Assembly: GCA_963748005.1 (NCBI GenBank)
Contig: CAVVHH010000002.1
Coordinates: forward strand, 1,612,001-1,676,000
Length of the DNA: 64,000 bases
Direction of reading: 5' to 3'
Source of the DNA: CAILZL01 sp963748005
GTDB lineage: Bacteria; Pseudomonadota; Gammaproteobacteria; Steroidobacterales; Steroidobacteraceae
The notes beneath the pieces are model-generated. The model saw only the letters and a program-made list of their open reading frames with translations, was not told the DNA's origin and did no database searches. A program made the translations under genes and the position numbers. The stretch's first letter is position 1; every line of letters starts with the position of its first letter. Shown in pieces: positions 26,210-35,178 of this stretch.

Positions 26210-26953
26210 TTAAAACGTCCAGACTGCGGTCAGCACCCACGGATCACCTGCCGGGCCGCGCATGTAACTGCGGTGCTGCACATCCTGTACCCAGAAGTAC
26301 GACAAGATGGTATTCAGGCGGCCGAACTGGCGCCCCAGGCTGCCGCTGCCATAGGCATAACCGCTGTCGTGCAGGTCGATGGCAGCAAAATAGCCCAGAC
26401 CTGCCTGGAGCAACAACTTCCCGGGCAGCCGTTGATTGCCGGTCAGCTCAAGGCTGTAAGTCTGCTGGTCGGTAACCGGCCCGGTCGCCCTGGAAAAAAG
26501 CGTGGTGTCAGGGGCCAGCGTAGCAGTCAGCACCAGTCGATCACGCCAGTTCATATCAGTGCTCAACTCCAGGTAGTTATAAGGCACTGCGCGTGGGTCA
26601 TCAAGAATGCTGTAGTAGGTAGCCCCGAAACTGGCGCTCACCCCGCCTGCGAGCTGCTGATGCCATTGCGTGTACAGATTCAGTTCCGTTGCATGTTTCT
26701 CTGGCAACGGCTGTACGGGCGATGCCCATGCGCCCATAACCCAGTGGTCGCTGGCTTGAAAATGCACATCCAGTTGCAGCGCCGCTTCATTGCGGGTTTG
26801 CGATACGCCGCGATACACATAGTCGCTCGTGGCCGTGATGCTGCCACCCAGTGATCCCGCTGAACAAGCACCAGCGGTCAACAGGCTCAGCAAGAGGCTA
26901 AATACACTTCGTTGCAATGCTGGGCAACGCGAACAACATTCCTTGCGCAACAT
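26210..26953 (-). CDS. TorF-family putative outer-membrane porin
   Basis: This 247-residue protein has a signal peptide cut near TAGACSA, then GSITATSDYVYRGVSQTRNEAALQ, the N-terminal signature of the TorF putative porin family (TIGR02001). The rest alternates strands with aromatic girdles, as in a small beta-barrel, and ends VLTAVWTF with the C-terminal Phe typical of outer-membrane proteins. Family members have no firm function. It lies between the diheme cytochrome and the sigma factor genes. Confidence 0.85.
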   Translation of the reverse strand: MLRKECCSRCPALQRSVFSLLLSLLTAGACSAGSLGGSITATSDYVYRGVSQTRNEAALQLDVHFQASDHWVMGAWASPVQPLPEKHATELNLYTQWHQQLAGGVSASFGATYYSILDDPRAVPYNYLELSTDMNWRDRLVLTATLAPDTTLFSRATGPVTDQQTYSLELTGNQRLPGKLLLQAGLGYFAAIDLHDSGYAYGSGSLGRQFGRLNTILSYFWVQDVQHRSYMRGPAGDPWVLTAVWTF

Positions 26954-27027
26954 AGGTTCCGGTAGGCTTCGGGCTTCTTATATCCTATCGATACTAACCG
27001 GGATTGCGGTTTGTTGCAGCGTGTCAA

Positions 27028-27609
27028 CTACTGAGCGACAAGGTACTCCGTCACGGCGTTGATTTCAGCTTCGCTCAGATTGGCTACGGCACTACGCATC
27101 ACTCGCGCCTTGTCATTATTCCGCGCGCCATTCTTGAAGGCTTTTATCTGCGCGATCAAGTAGCTTTGATATTGTCCGGCCAGCCGGGCATTCAGCTCCA
27201 CACCCTGGCCACCCGGCCCGTGACACCCTACACAGCCCGGCACGCCATTGGCAACGTTGCCGTTGTCATACAAGAGTTTGCCCGCTTCTGATTGAGTACT
27301 TGCCGCTGCTCTGCTGGGCGGGAGTGCGCTGAAGTATTGCGCCACTTCCTCCAGATTGGCCGCTTTGAGCGGGAGCAGAAACGGTGTCATTACGTCGTTC
27401 TTGCGCCTGCCGCCGAGGAAATCGGTCATTTGCTTGAGCAGATACTCCGGTCGCTGACCCGCCAGCTTGGGAAAGGTTTCAGCGATGCCGTTGCCGTCAG
27501 TGCCGTGACAGGCGACACATACGGTGTTGGCGAGTGTTCTGGCGTCTGTTGCTGCATGGACCGGCGCCTGGCACAGCAGCAGACATGCTGTGAGCAATCG
27601 CAGGCGCAC
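27028..27609 (-). CDS. Diheme c4-type cytochrome
   Basis: A Sec signal (cut near APVHAA) precedes two cytochrome c domains, with heme motifs CVACH (residues 31-35) and CVGCH (126-130). The two-domain layout and spacing are those of cytochrome c4, a periplasmic electron shuttle. Possible axial Met ligands lie in KNDVMTPFL and ARVMRSAVANL. The gene begins two bases after the MtrB-like barrel gene, so it is probably the periplasmic partner of the decaheme conduit. Confidence 0.9.
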   Translation of the reverse strand: MRLRLLTACLLLCQAPVHAATDARTLANTVCVACHGTDGNGIAETFPKLAGQRPEYLLKQMTDFLGGRRKNDVMTPFLLPLKAANLEEVAQYFSALPPSRAAASTQSEAGKLLYDNGNVANGVPGCVGCHGPGGQGVELNARLAGQYQSYLIAQIKAFKNGARNNDKARVMRSAVANLSEAEINAVTEYLVAQ

Positions 27610-27611
27610 GA

Positions 27612-30344
27612 TTACAGTCTCACGGTCAGAAACACACCGACAACACTGACGTGGTAGTCCTGCGGGCCGGAATCCAGGAAGGTCATCTGGTTGTTACTGG
27701 GCGTCGGGTTCGCCGCGACGCCGTCATAGTGCCAGTCGTGAAGCTTGTCGGTCTCATACAGGTAGTACAGTCGCATGGACAGCTTCGGGTTGAATGGAAT
27801 GATCAAGTTGGCTTCAAGCGTGCTGCGTTCATCGGTGATGTCCGGGAAGCCGGTGCCTATCAGCGCCACCTGCGCCGGAGTCAAGCCCAGGGCATCGGGG
27901 TTGTAGGTGTAGTGAATGGCGCTGGCCGCGTGCGTCAGCGTGTAATTGGCGTACAGCCGTGCCCGGGTAAAGTTGTAGTTGCCACCAATATTGAAGGTCT
28001 GGCTGCGATCGCGATGGCTCATCGTCCAGGTGCGGCTGGTGGGAAATAGCGGATTGAAAGGCGCCACGGTACCGCACAGCGACACAAAGTTGCCCGCCGT
28101 GATGGTGCTGGAGCCCAGCTGCGTGAGTCCGGCTGCAGACTGTGCTGGACTGATCGGTGTGGTTTGCACCACCCCGTTGCTGAGGAAGTAGTAGGTCGTA
28201 CCGATGGGGCAGTTGGCGTTATTCTGCAAGCCGGCCTGCTCCATGCGGCCGTCCTGATAGCTGTAGTTGCCATACACATTGAAGTTGTCCAGCGGCTGCC
28301 AGTTGACATCCAGGCTGGCACTGTTCAGACGCTGATGATCATTGCGACCGTAGACGGAGTCAGGATACTTCATGTCCTTGGCCTGCAACGTCGCGCCTAC
28401 ATCGACGCTGTCGCCCAGCATGAAGTTGAATCGCGCATTGAGAATGGTTTGATCGCGCTCTGCCACATCATATTTGCGATGCAGATCGTTGGTGCGAATC
28501 CAGGTATTGCCCGTGGTGCCCACGGCTGTGGGCAAAGGCCCCAGGGCAATGCTGTAGAACTGCATGTATGGATCCGGGTTGTAGGTTGAACCACTACGCT
28601 GGTCCATTTCAGCCGACAGGCGCAGAGTACCGAAACCAAAACCGCGATTCACATATCCCAGTTTGAACTTGTTCTCGTGGGTATCGGCGCGTTCGCGATA
28701 TTCTCGTGCGTACTCTTCTCGTTCGACACTGAGATTGAAATTGCTGGCGTTGCCGACCCGCAAGTCACCATCCAGCTCATAGTTGCGTTGCGTGTACTCA
28801 TACGGAATGCTGCGCAGGTCAATGTTGCCACCGCTGGGCACCACACCCAGGGCTGCCGTTGCCTCGATGTTGCAGCGTACGTTTGGTGCCAGATAGGCCG
28901 GCGTATTCACGACGGTGTTTGCCGAACCATCGTTGATCAACCGGCCCCACTGGCCGGTAAGGGGATTACACGCGAGGTAATCCTTGTCATTGCTGGTTTG
29001 ATACCAGCGCACCTTGGCCCGTACATCCAGCCGGGAGGCAGGATGCAGCGACAAAGTCACATCGACCAGACTGCTGTCGATCCTGGCATCCGCAGTCTGC
29101 TTGTAGAGTGATGCGGTGGTATCCCAGCTGCCACCGGCAACGCCGTTCACCGATGCACCGGCATAGGGTGTGGAAGGAATCAGGTGATCATCCTGTTGCG
29201 AGCTGCTGGTCGAGGCGAGCAGCGTGAAATTGCCGCTCCACAGATTGGGCAGGGCGCGTGCGTATTCGACCTTGGCGCTGTAGAAGTCGTTGTCCGGATA
29301 CAGATCAAATACCGCGCGCGGGAAGGCGGCAATGTTGTTGGCAGCAGGGACGACCATCGGATTCTCGATGGTCATGGTGTCAATGTGATTGCGAAACATC
29401 GAGGCATTGAGCGTGACGTTGACACTGGTCAGCTGGTTGGAATATTGCAGCCCTGCCAGAAAATCATGCGTCAGGTAGTCGATCGACTCGGGCGCTTCCA
29501 CACCACCGGTACCGCCGCCGCCGCCACTGACCAGACCAAACGGCCGGGCGCCTTCGCGTTGTTCATTGGTGTAGCTGACAAACACGTTCCAGTGATCGGC
29601 CGGACGCATCTCCAGCTTCACGCCGCCCTTCTCGCGCACCAGTTTCAAGGTTGAATACGGCGTCTGCAATGCGGCGGTGCCAATGTTGATATCGGTGGTC
29701 GCAGCATTGTTGGCTGTGCCGCCGGGCGGCAGGGAAGTCAGCGCCAGATAGGAACTGCCCACATCGTTCCACAGGGAGCGGTAGCTGCTGGTGAACACGT
29801 GGGGTGTTTCCTTGTAAAAGGTCTTGACGCGCCAGCTGTTGTACTTGCCAAAGTTGAAGTTGGCGAATTGATCGTCATAGCCGATGGCGCCGCCAGTGAA
29901 TTCAACAAACGAAGCGCTCTCCTGTTTTTCCAGCTGCATGCCGAAGTTGTTAAGATACACGCCCTGACTGAGATCCTTGTATTCACGGAACTTGGCGGCA
30001 TTTTCGTCGCCCTCGGTGATCAGACCCCCGATCTCGAGCCAACTATTGGTGAGCGTCCAGTCTTTGGACAACGGTTTGGGTTCCGGCACTTCGTATGGAC
30101 GCAGCACCAGAAACCCGGTGGGTGTGCGCGAGTACTCCTGAATTCCCAGTCCATCCGGGTCCTTGGCCCGGGTGCTGGGTGTGCCAGCCGGATTCAGGAA
30201 GTTTCCCTGCGAGGTATCCACGCCATAACCGGAATTGGCCTGGGCGGTGCCGACGACGAGTGGCAGCAAACAGCCAACCGCCGCTGTCCAGCTGGTGATT
30301 CGCCCGGTGCGCAATAAATTATGGCGATTCCACTGAGTGTGCAT
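27612..30344 (-). CDS. MtrB/PioB-family outer-membrane beta-barrel
   Basis: MtrB/PioB proteins are large outer-membrane barrels that sheath a decaheme cytochrome and let electrons cross the outer membrane. The 910-residue product has a signal peptide cut near GTAQA and then long alternating strands, with motifs such as YTNEQREGARPFG and NVYGNYSYQDGRMEQAG seen in this family. The mature N-terminus has no Cys pair, unlike Shewanella MtrB. It begins nine bases after the decaheme gene. I assign the family confidently, the physiological electron donor or acceptor not at all. Confidence 0.9.
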   Translation of the reverse strand: MHTQWNRHNLLRTGRITSWTAAVGCLLPLVVGTAQANSGYGVDTSQGNFLNPAGTPSTRAKDPDGLGIQEYSRTPTGFLVLRPYEVPEPKPLSKDWTLTNSWLEIGGLITEGDENAAKFREYKDLSQGVYLNNFGMQLEKQESASFVEFTGGAIGYDDQFANFNFGKYNSWRVKTFYKETPHVFTSSYRSLWNDVGSSYLALTSLPPGGTANNAATTDINIGTAALQTPYSTLKLVREKGGVKLEMRPADHWNVFVSYTNEQREGARPFGLVSGGGGGTGGVEAPESIDYLTHDFLAGLQYSNQLTSVNVTLNASMFRNHIDTMTIENPMVVPAANNIAAFPRAVFDLYPDNDFYSAKVEYARALPNLWSGNFTLLASTSSSQQDDHLIPSTPYAGASVNGVAGGSWDTTASLYKQTADARIDSSLVDVTLSLHPASRLDVRAKVRWYQTSNDKDYLACNPLTGQWGRLINDGSANTVVNTPAYLAPNVRCNIEATAALGVVPSGGNIDLRSIPYEYTQRNYELDGDLRVGNASNFNLSVEREEYAREYRERADTHENKFKLGYVNRGFGFGTLRLSAEMDQRSGSTYNPDPYMQFYSIALGPLPTAVGTTGNTWIRTNDLHRKYDVAERDQTILNARFNFMLGDSVDVGATLQAKDMKYPDSVYGRNDHQRLNSASLDVNWQPLDNFNVYGNYSYQDGRMEQAGLQNNANCPIGTTYYFLSNGVVQTTPISPAQSAAGLTQLGSSTITAGNFVSLCGTVAPFNPLFPTSRTWTMSHRDRSQTFNIGGNYNFTRARLYANYTLTHAASAIHYTYNPDALGLTPAQVALIGTGFPDITDERSTLEANLIIPFNPKLSMRLYYLYETDKLHDWHYDGVAANPTPSNNQMTFLDSGPQDYHVSVVGVFLTVRL

Positions 30345-30353
30345 GGGTTGCTC

Positions 30354-31379
30354 CTAGCGTTGGAAGCGCGCACCGGCAGGATGATTGCTGCCGTGAATTT
30401 GCGTGTGACAGTTCTGACAGGCCCGTCCCGGCACGCGCGGATTGGTCGCACCGCCCGGTAGTTGACCCGCTGCCGCCGTCTGGTCGGCACGGAAAAACTG
30501 GCTGGAATGACCGGCCGACAGGTTGTGACACTGCTGACACAGGAAGGGTCGCTCGGCTACCAGCAACTTGTCATGATTCGAGCCGTGCACCGCATGGCAG
30601 TTGGTGCAGTTCTCTCGTACCGGCTGATGCTCCCACAGGAATGGGCCGCGTTTCTCCGTATGGCAGGTGTAACACACCACGTTGGTGCTTTCGGCTTTCA
30701 ACAGCGGCTTGGTAGCGCTGCCATGCGGATTGTGGCAATCCACGCAGGTGATCTTGCCCTCATGCAATGGCATGTGCGATCGCTTGTTGAATTCGTTGCG
30801 CTGCTGCTGGTGACAGGTTTCGCAGGTGTCATTGATAGTGGTCTTCGCCAGCAAACCATTGACGGAATTTTTTTCCATCGGGTTGTGGCAGTCCGCACAG
30901 CTGAGTTGATTACGTGCGTGAATGGAGCCTGTCCAGTGCATCTGGCTGCCGCCCGTGTGGCAACCCTGGCATTGCTGGTTCTGTCTGGCGACCGGTGTAC
31001 CCCAGTGCTTGGTGAAACCAATCAACGCGCTCTTGTCCTTGGTGTCCTTCACATGCAGCGATCCCGGGCCATGACAGGCCTCGCACACGCGCGCTTCGTT
31101 GTCATTACGCGGATTGAGTCGAAACGCCTTGGCGTGCAATGTCTCGGTGAAGTGGCGATTTTCCTGACTGTGGCAGGCCGTGCAGACCTTTTCACCTACA
31201 TAGGTGGCTGGTTCGGGGGTCTGCGCCATACTTGCCGGACTCAGCAGCAGGGTGACCAGCCAGATCGCCAGTAACATCGGCATTGCACGCGTGGGCCTGA
31301 TAACGGCTTGATGACCCAGCCGCATATGGCGTGCAGAGTGAGCCTGCATACCAGCCCGAAGGATCGTGTTGGGTGTCAT
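30354..31379 (-). CDS. DmsE/MtrA-family decaheme c-type cytochrome
   Basis: Ten CxxCH heme sites are visible (CTACH, CEACH, CQGCH, CADCH, CETCH, CVDCH, CYTCH, CTNCH, CQQCH, CQNCH), the number and spacing of the MtrA/PioA/DmsE family. A hydrophobic segment (MPMLLAIWLVTLLL) ending near PASMA is the signal peptide, preceded by an unusually long N-region if the ATG at 31379 is used; internal Met codons are alternatives. Such proteins thread an MtrB barrel. It is the first gene of the seven-gene run. Confidence 0.92.
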   Translation of the reverse strand: MTPNTILRAGMQAHSARHMRLGHQAVIRPTRAMPMLLAIWLVTLLLSPASMAQTPEPATYVGEKVCTACHSQENRHFTETLHAKAFRLNPRNDNEARVCEACHGPGSLHVKDTKDKSALIGFTKHWGTPVARQNQQCQGCHTGGSQMHWTGSIHARNQLSCADCHNPMEKNSVNGLLAKTTINDTCETCHQQQRNEFNKRSHMPLHEGKITCVDCHNPHGSATKPLLKAESTNVVCYTCHTEKRGPFLWEHQPVRENCTNCHAVHGSNHDKLLVAERPFLCQQCHNLSAGHSSQFFRADQTAAAGQLPGGATNPRVPGRACQNCHTQIHGSNHPAGARFQR

Positions 31380-31463
31380 TCTTCTTGCCCCTTTGGGTAC
31401 TGCCCGCCGCATGGCAACCAAACGATGGCGAGGCAATACTCCCTTCCCAGCCAGTCCCAATCT

Positions 31464-31483
31464 GTGCCTGTTTATGCAGGCAC
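31464..31483 (-). other. Hairpin in the leader of the decaheme operon
   Basis: A perfect seven-base stem GTGCCTG / CAGGCAC with a six-base loop lies about 85 bases before the decaheme start. It has no T-run and is not an obvious terminator. It could be a protein-binding palindrome or a leader stem-loop. Confidence 0.4.
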
Positions 31484-31677
31484 ACCGGTTCAATCCGCAG
31501 AATCGATCTTTTCTCAAGGGCTGAGTACCGTCCACGTGGCGATCGGTTCAAACAAAGACGAAATATTTTTCGTGATGGAAAAAATTAATCCACACCCCTT
31601 GCGCGCTCTGCCGCTGACCCTGTATCCAGAGTACTTGCCTGATATGACGTTCCCATCTGCCACACAGGTAAGGACTC

Positions 31678-32910
31678 GTGATCCCAAACCAACTTGAATT
31701 CTTCTGGGCAGTCACAGGCTTCATGGCAGGTATCGCAGTAGCGGCCTTCTTCATGAAACTCTGGCATGCCAACGAACGCGTCTGGGCAATTGGCGCGTCC
31801 GTACTGCTGGTGGTGTTGTCCTTTGGGGTTTACCACTGGATTGGCAGTAGCAAGCAGCTGACCGTAACAAATGCGGCTGCGGCAAACAGCGGGGCACACG
31901 CCACCGATGACGGCGCGGCGGGCTCACTGGATGAGGCGGTGCACAGACTGGTGGCAAAACTGGCAACTGGAAACGGCAGCGATGCAGATTGGGAACTGCT
32001 GGCGCAGAGCTATGAATTCCTGGGTGATACGGCAGCAGCGCAATTGGCCAGACAGCATCAACTCAAGACCGGCGCAGTCGGTCAGAAAACGTCGCAAACG
32101 GGCGAAGATGACGCTGTAATATTGCAACGCTACGAACAACTGGTGGCAGTCCAGCCCGGCAATGCAGCAGCATGGCGTGCCATCGCCGAATTGCAGCGCC
32201 GTGCGCGACAGTTCGCACCCGCACGGCAGGCTTACGAAAAAGTGATCGGGCTGCATGCGATGGACGCAGATACCTGGGCGGAATACGCCGATGTATGCGC
32301 TTCATCGAGTTCCTTGTCTGATGCGGTGGTCACTCAGGCCATTGAAGCCGCATTGCAGCTGGATCCGAAACATGCGCAGGCACTCTGGTTGAAGGCCAGT
32401 GTGGCGCATGCCGAACAGCGCTATTCCGATGCTGTGCTGGTGTGGCGCCGCTTGCGTGCAGTGCTACCCAGCGACTCGCCTGATCTGGCCACGATCGACG
32501 CCAACCTGGCGGAGGATACCGGCTTGAGCGGCAACACTGTGGCACAGACAGCCGTAAGCCAGTCCATCGCGCAAGTGCAGGGTACTGTGGAACTTGACCC
32601 CGCTGTGCGGGCACAGGTGACAGCCGGCATGACATTGTTCATCTACGCAAAGGCCGACGATTCGCCCGCGCCGGTCGCTGCCTATCGCGCCACGGATGTC
32701 CATTGGCCGGTGAAGTTTGTGCTGGATGACAGCAACGCCATGATGCCCACGCGCAAGCTATCCCTGTATCCCCAGGTGAAGCTGGAAGCGCGCCTGTCAA
32801 GCAGCGGTCAGGCCACGGCGGGCCGGGGCGATCTGCAGGCCAATGCCGTGACGGTTAAAACCAGGGGCGCCCCCGGTGTCACGCTGAAGATCAGCCACGT
32901 CGTGCCGTGA
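31678..32910 (+). CDS. CcmI-like TPR protein of cytochrome c maturation
   Basis: This 410-residue protein has two N-terminal membrane helices (about 8-28 and 36-54), a TPR region (about 85-270, with units such as VQPGNAAAWRAIAELQRRARQF) and a C-terminal beta domain (VQGTVELDPAVRAQVTAGMTLFIYAKA). This is the layout of CcmI, the chaperone for apocytochrome c. The GTG start follows AAGGA closely. It diverges from the multiheme cytochrome operon, yet no other ccm gene is here, so it may be a dedicated maturation helper. Confidence 0.8.
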   Translation: MIPNQLEFFWAVTGFMAGIAVAAFFMKLWHANERVWAIGASVLLVVLSFGVYHWIGSSKQLTVTNAAAANSGAHATDDGAAGSLDEAVHRLVAKLATGNGSDADWELLAQSYEFLGDTAAAQLARQHQLKTGAVGQKTSQTGEDDAVILQRYEQLVAVQPGNAAAWRAIAELQRRARQFAPARQAYEKVIGLHAMDADTWAEYADVCASSSSLSDAVVTQAIEAALQLDPKHAQALWLKASVAHAEQRYSDAVLVWRRLRAVLPSDSPDLATIDANLAEDTGLSGNTVAQTAVSQSIAQVQGTVELDPAVRAQVTAGMTLFIYAKADDSPAPVAAYRATDVHWPVKFVLDDSNAMMPTRKLSLYPQVKLEARLSSSGQATAGRGDLQANAVTVKTRGAPGVTLKISHVVP

Positions 32911-32962
32911 TGCAGATAAGGATCTTGCTGGTTCGCTTCGCAGGTGTTGCCAACACCGCTGT

Positions 32963-35158
32963 CTACAAAGTTTCCAGATTCGCATACGACAACACCAGCC
33001 ACTTGCTGCCGAGATTCTCGAAGCGAACTTCCACGCGGGCGTGCGTACCCTGACCTTCCAGGTTCAACACCACGCCGTCGCCGAATTTGCCGTGACGCAC
33101 ACGTTGCCCAAGACGAACGCCACCAGGTGTGTCTTCCTGCAGGGCACTGCTGCGTGATGATGAATACGATTGAGGGTTGTAAACCGGGCGCGAGATCTGG
33201 ATACGAGGACGAATTTCTTCCAGTAGATTGGCGGGTATCTCGCGGATGAACCGTGACGGCGAACCATGACTGTCGATGCCATGCAGGCGACGTGTTTCCG
33301 CGTAGCTCATATACAGCTGACGCATGGCGCGCGTGATGCCGACGTAACACAGTCGACGTTCTTCCTCCATGCCCGAGGGATCGGCGCTGGAACGTTGATG
33401 CGGAAACAGACCTTCTTCCAGACCACACAAAAACACCACGGGAAACTCCAGTCCCTTTGCCGTATGCAGTGTCATCATCTGTACGCTGTCTTCGCCGGCC
33501 TCAGCCTGACCTTCACCGGACTCCAGCACTGCGTGCGCCAGAAACGCCGCCAGCGGAGTCATGTCGGCGGTTTCTTCGCTGCTGACGCTTTCGGCATCAA
33601 AACCGCGCGCGGCACTGACCAGTTCTTCCAGGTTTTCCACGCGTGCTTCAGCACCGCCCCGGTTGCTGCTTTTTTCTTTCTGGTGATGCGCCATCAGACC
33701 GCTGTGCACGATGACGTGATCAACCTGTTCATGTAACGGCAACACCCTGGTGTGCTGGTCCAGCGTTTCGATCAGCAACATGAAGGCATGCAGTGCGCCG
33801 CCCGCCTTGGGTCCCAGGTCTTTCATGCTGGCACCGGCAGCTTCCCACATGGTGCAGGTATTGGCGCGCGCGTAGTCACGCAGAATATCCAGAGTCTTAA
33901 GACCAATGCCGCGTGTCGGCAAGTTCACCACGCGTTCGAACGACGCGTCGTCGCCGCGATTCTGGATCAGACGCAAATACGCCAGCGCATCCTTGATTTC
34001 GGCGCGTTCGAAGAACCGCAGACCCCCGTATACGCGATACGGCAAACGCGCCGAGATCATGGCTTCTTCGAACACGCGCGAGATGGCATTGGCGCGATAC
34101 AGGATGGCGCACTCGCTGCGCCGCCCCCCTTTGTTCACCCAGTCGCGAATGCGATTCACGACAAAATCGGCTTCGTCACGTTCGTTGTAAGCGGCGTAGA
34201 GTTTGATGGGCTCGCCATCGCTGCCGCTGGTCCACAGATTCTTGCCGAGACGGCCGCTGTTGTTTTCAATCAGTTTGTTGGCCGCGTTGAGAATGTTGCC
34301 TGTGGAACGATAGTTCTGCTCCAGACGAAAAGTCTGTACGCGTGGAAAATCGCGTTTGAACTGCATCAGGTTCTCGACCTTGGCACCGCGCCAGCCATAG
34401 ATGGATTGATCGTCGTCGCCCACCACGAACGGATTGCCTTGCGGTCCCACCAGCAGATGCAGCCATTGATACTGAATCGCATTGGTGTCCTGGAACTCAT
34501 CCACCAGTACATGCTGGAAGCGGCGTCGATAGTGTTCCAGTACGGCAGCGTTATCACGCAGCAGTTCAAACACACGCAACAACAGCTCGGCGAAGTCCAC
34601 CATGCCGCCGCGCTGGCAGGCGTCTTCATAGGCCTCGTAGATGCGGATCAACTGACGGCGGTTGTAATCGCCTTCGTCTCTCAGTTGCTTCGGCCGCAGA
34701 CCGGCGTCTTTCTGCGCATTGATGAACCAGGTGATTTCCCTGGGTACCCAGCGCGCCTCGTCCAGATTCATAGCCTTGAGAATCTTCTTGATGGCGCGCT
34801 GCTGATCGTCGGCGTCCATGATCTGGAAGCTCTGCGGCAGGTTCGCCTCGCGCCAGTGCAGCCGCAGTAGCCGGTGCGCAATACCGTGAAAGGTGCCGAT
34901 CCACAGTGGCGCTGTGGGCAGATGCAACATCTGTTCTATGCGCGCGCGCATCTCGCCGGCGGCCTTGTTGGTAAAGGTCACAGCCATGATGCCGTACGGT
35001 GATACGCCCTCGACTTCCACCAGCCAGGCAACGCGATGGGTAAGCACACGCGTCTTGCCACTGCCGGCACCCGCCAGAATCAACGCCGGTCCAATCGGTG
35101 CGGTAACGGCCTGTCGTTGCGCATCATTCAACTTGTCGACCAGATGTGAAATATCCAT
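32963..35158 (-). CDS. uvrD: DNA helicase II (UvrD)
   Basis: UvrD is a superfamily 1A 3'-5' helicase of nucleotide excision and mismatch repair. The 731-residue protein has LNDAQRQAVTAP (Q motif), AGAGSGKTRVLTHR (Walker A), VDEFQDTN (motif II), DDDQSIYGWRGA (motif III), QNYRST (motif IV), HTAKGLEFPVVF and YVGITRA. The C-terminal Tudor-like segment with VLNLEGQGTHARVEVRFENLGSKWLVL separates UvrD/PcrA from Rep. It starts 20 bases after the VanZ-like gene. Confidence 0.95.
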   Translation of the reverse strand: MDISHLVDKLNDAQRQAVTAPIGPALILAGAGSGKTRVLTHRVAWLVEVEGVSPYGIMAVTFTNKAAGEMRARIEQMLHLPTAPLWIGTFHGIAHRLLRLHWREANLPQSFQIMDADDQQRAIKKILKAMNLDEARWVPREITWFINAQKDAGLRPKQLRDEGDYNRRQLIRIYEAYEDACQRGGMVDFAELLLRVFELLRDNAAVLEHYRRRFQHVLVDEFQDTNAIQYQWLHLLVGPQGNPFVVGDDDQSIYGWRGAKVENLMQFKRDFPRVQTFRLEQNYRSTGNILNAANKLIENNSGRLGKNLWTSGSDGEPIKLYAAYNERDEADFVVNRIRDWVNKGGRRSECAILYRANAISRVFEEAMISARLPYRVYGGLRFFERAEIKDALAYLRLIQNRGDDASFERVVNLPTRGIGLKTLDILRDYARANTCTMWEAAGASMKDLGPKAGGALHAFMLLIETLDQHTRVLPLHEQVDHVIVHSGLMAHHQKEKSSNRGGAEARVENLEELVSAARGFDAESVSSEETADMTPLAAFLAHAVLESGEGQAEAGEDSVQMMTLHTAKGLEFPVVFLCGLEEGLFPHQRSSADPSGMEEERRLCYVGITRAMRQLYMSYAETRRLHGIDSHGSPSRFIREIPANLLEEIRPRIQISRPVYNPQSYSSSRSSALQEDTPGGVRLGQRVRHGKFGDGVVLNLEGQGTHARVEVRFENLGSKWLVLSYANLETL

Positions 35159-35178
35159 TGTGCTCTTCAGGGAAACTT

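Noticed and set aside
33752..34870. A 372-codon open frame on the plus strand opposite uvrD
   Set aside because: It lies wholly opposite a gene with all helicase motifs; its translation has no recognisable domain. Long antisense frames are expected at this base composition.
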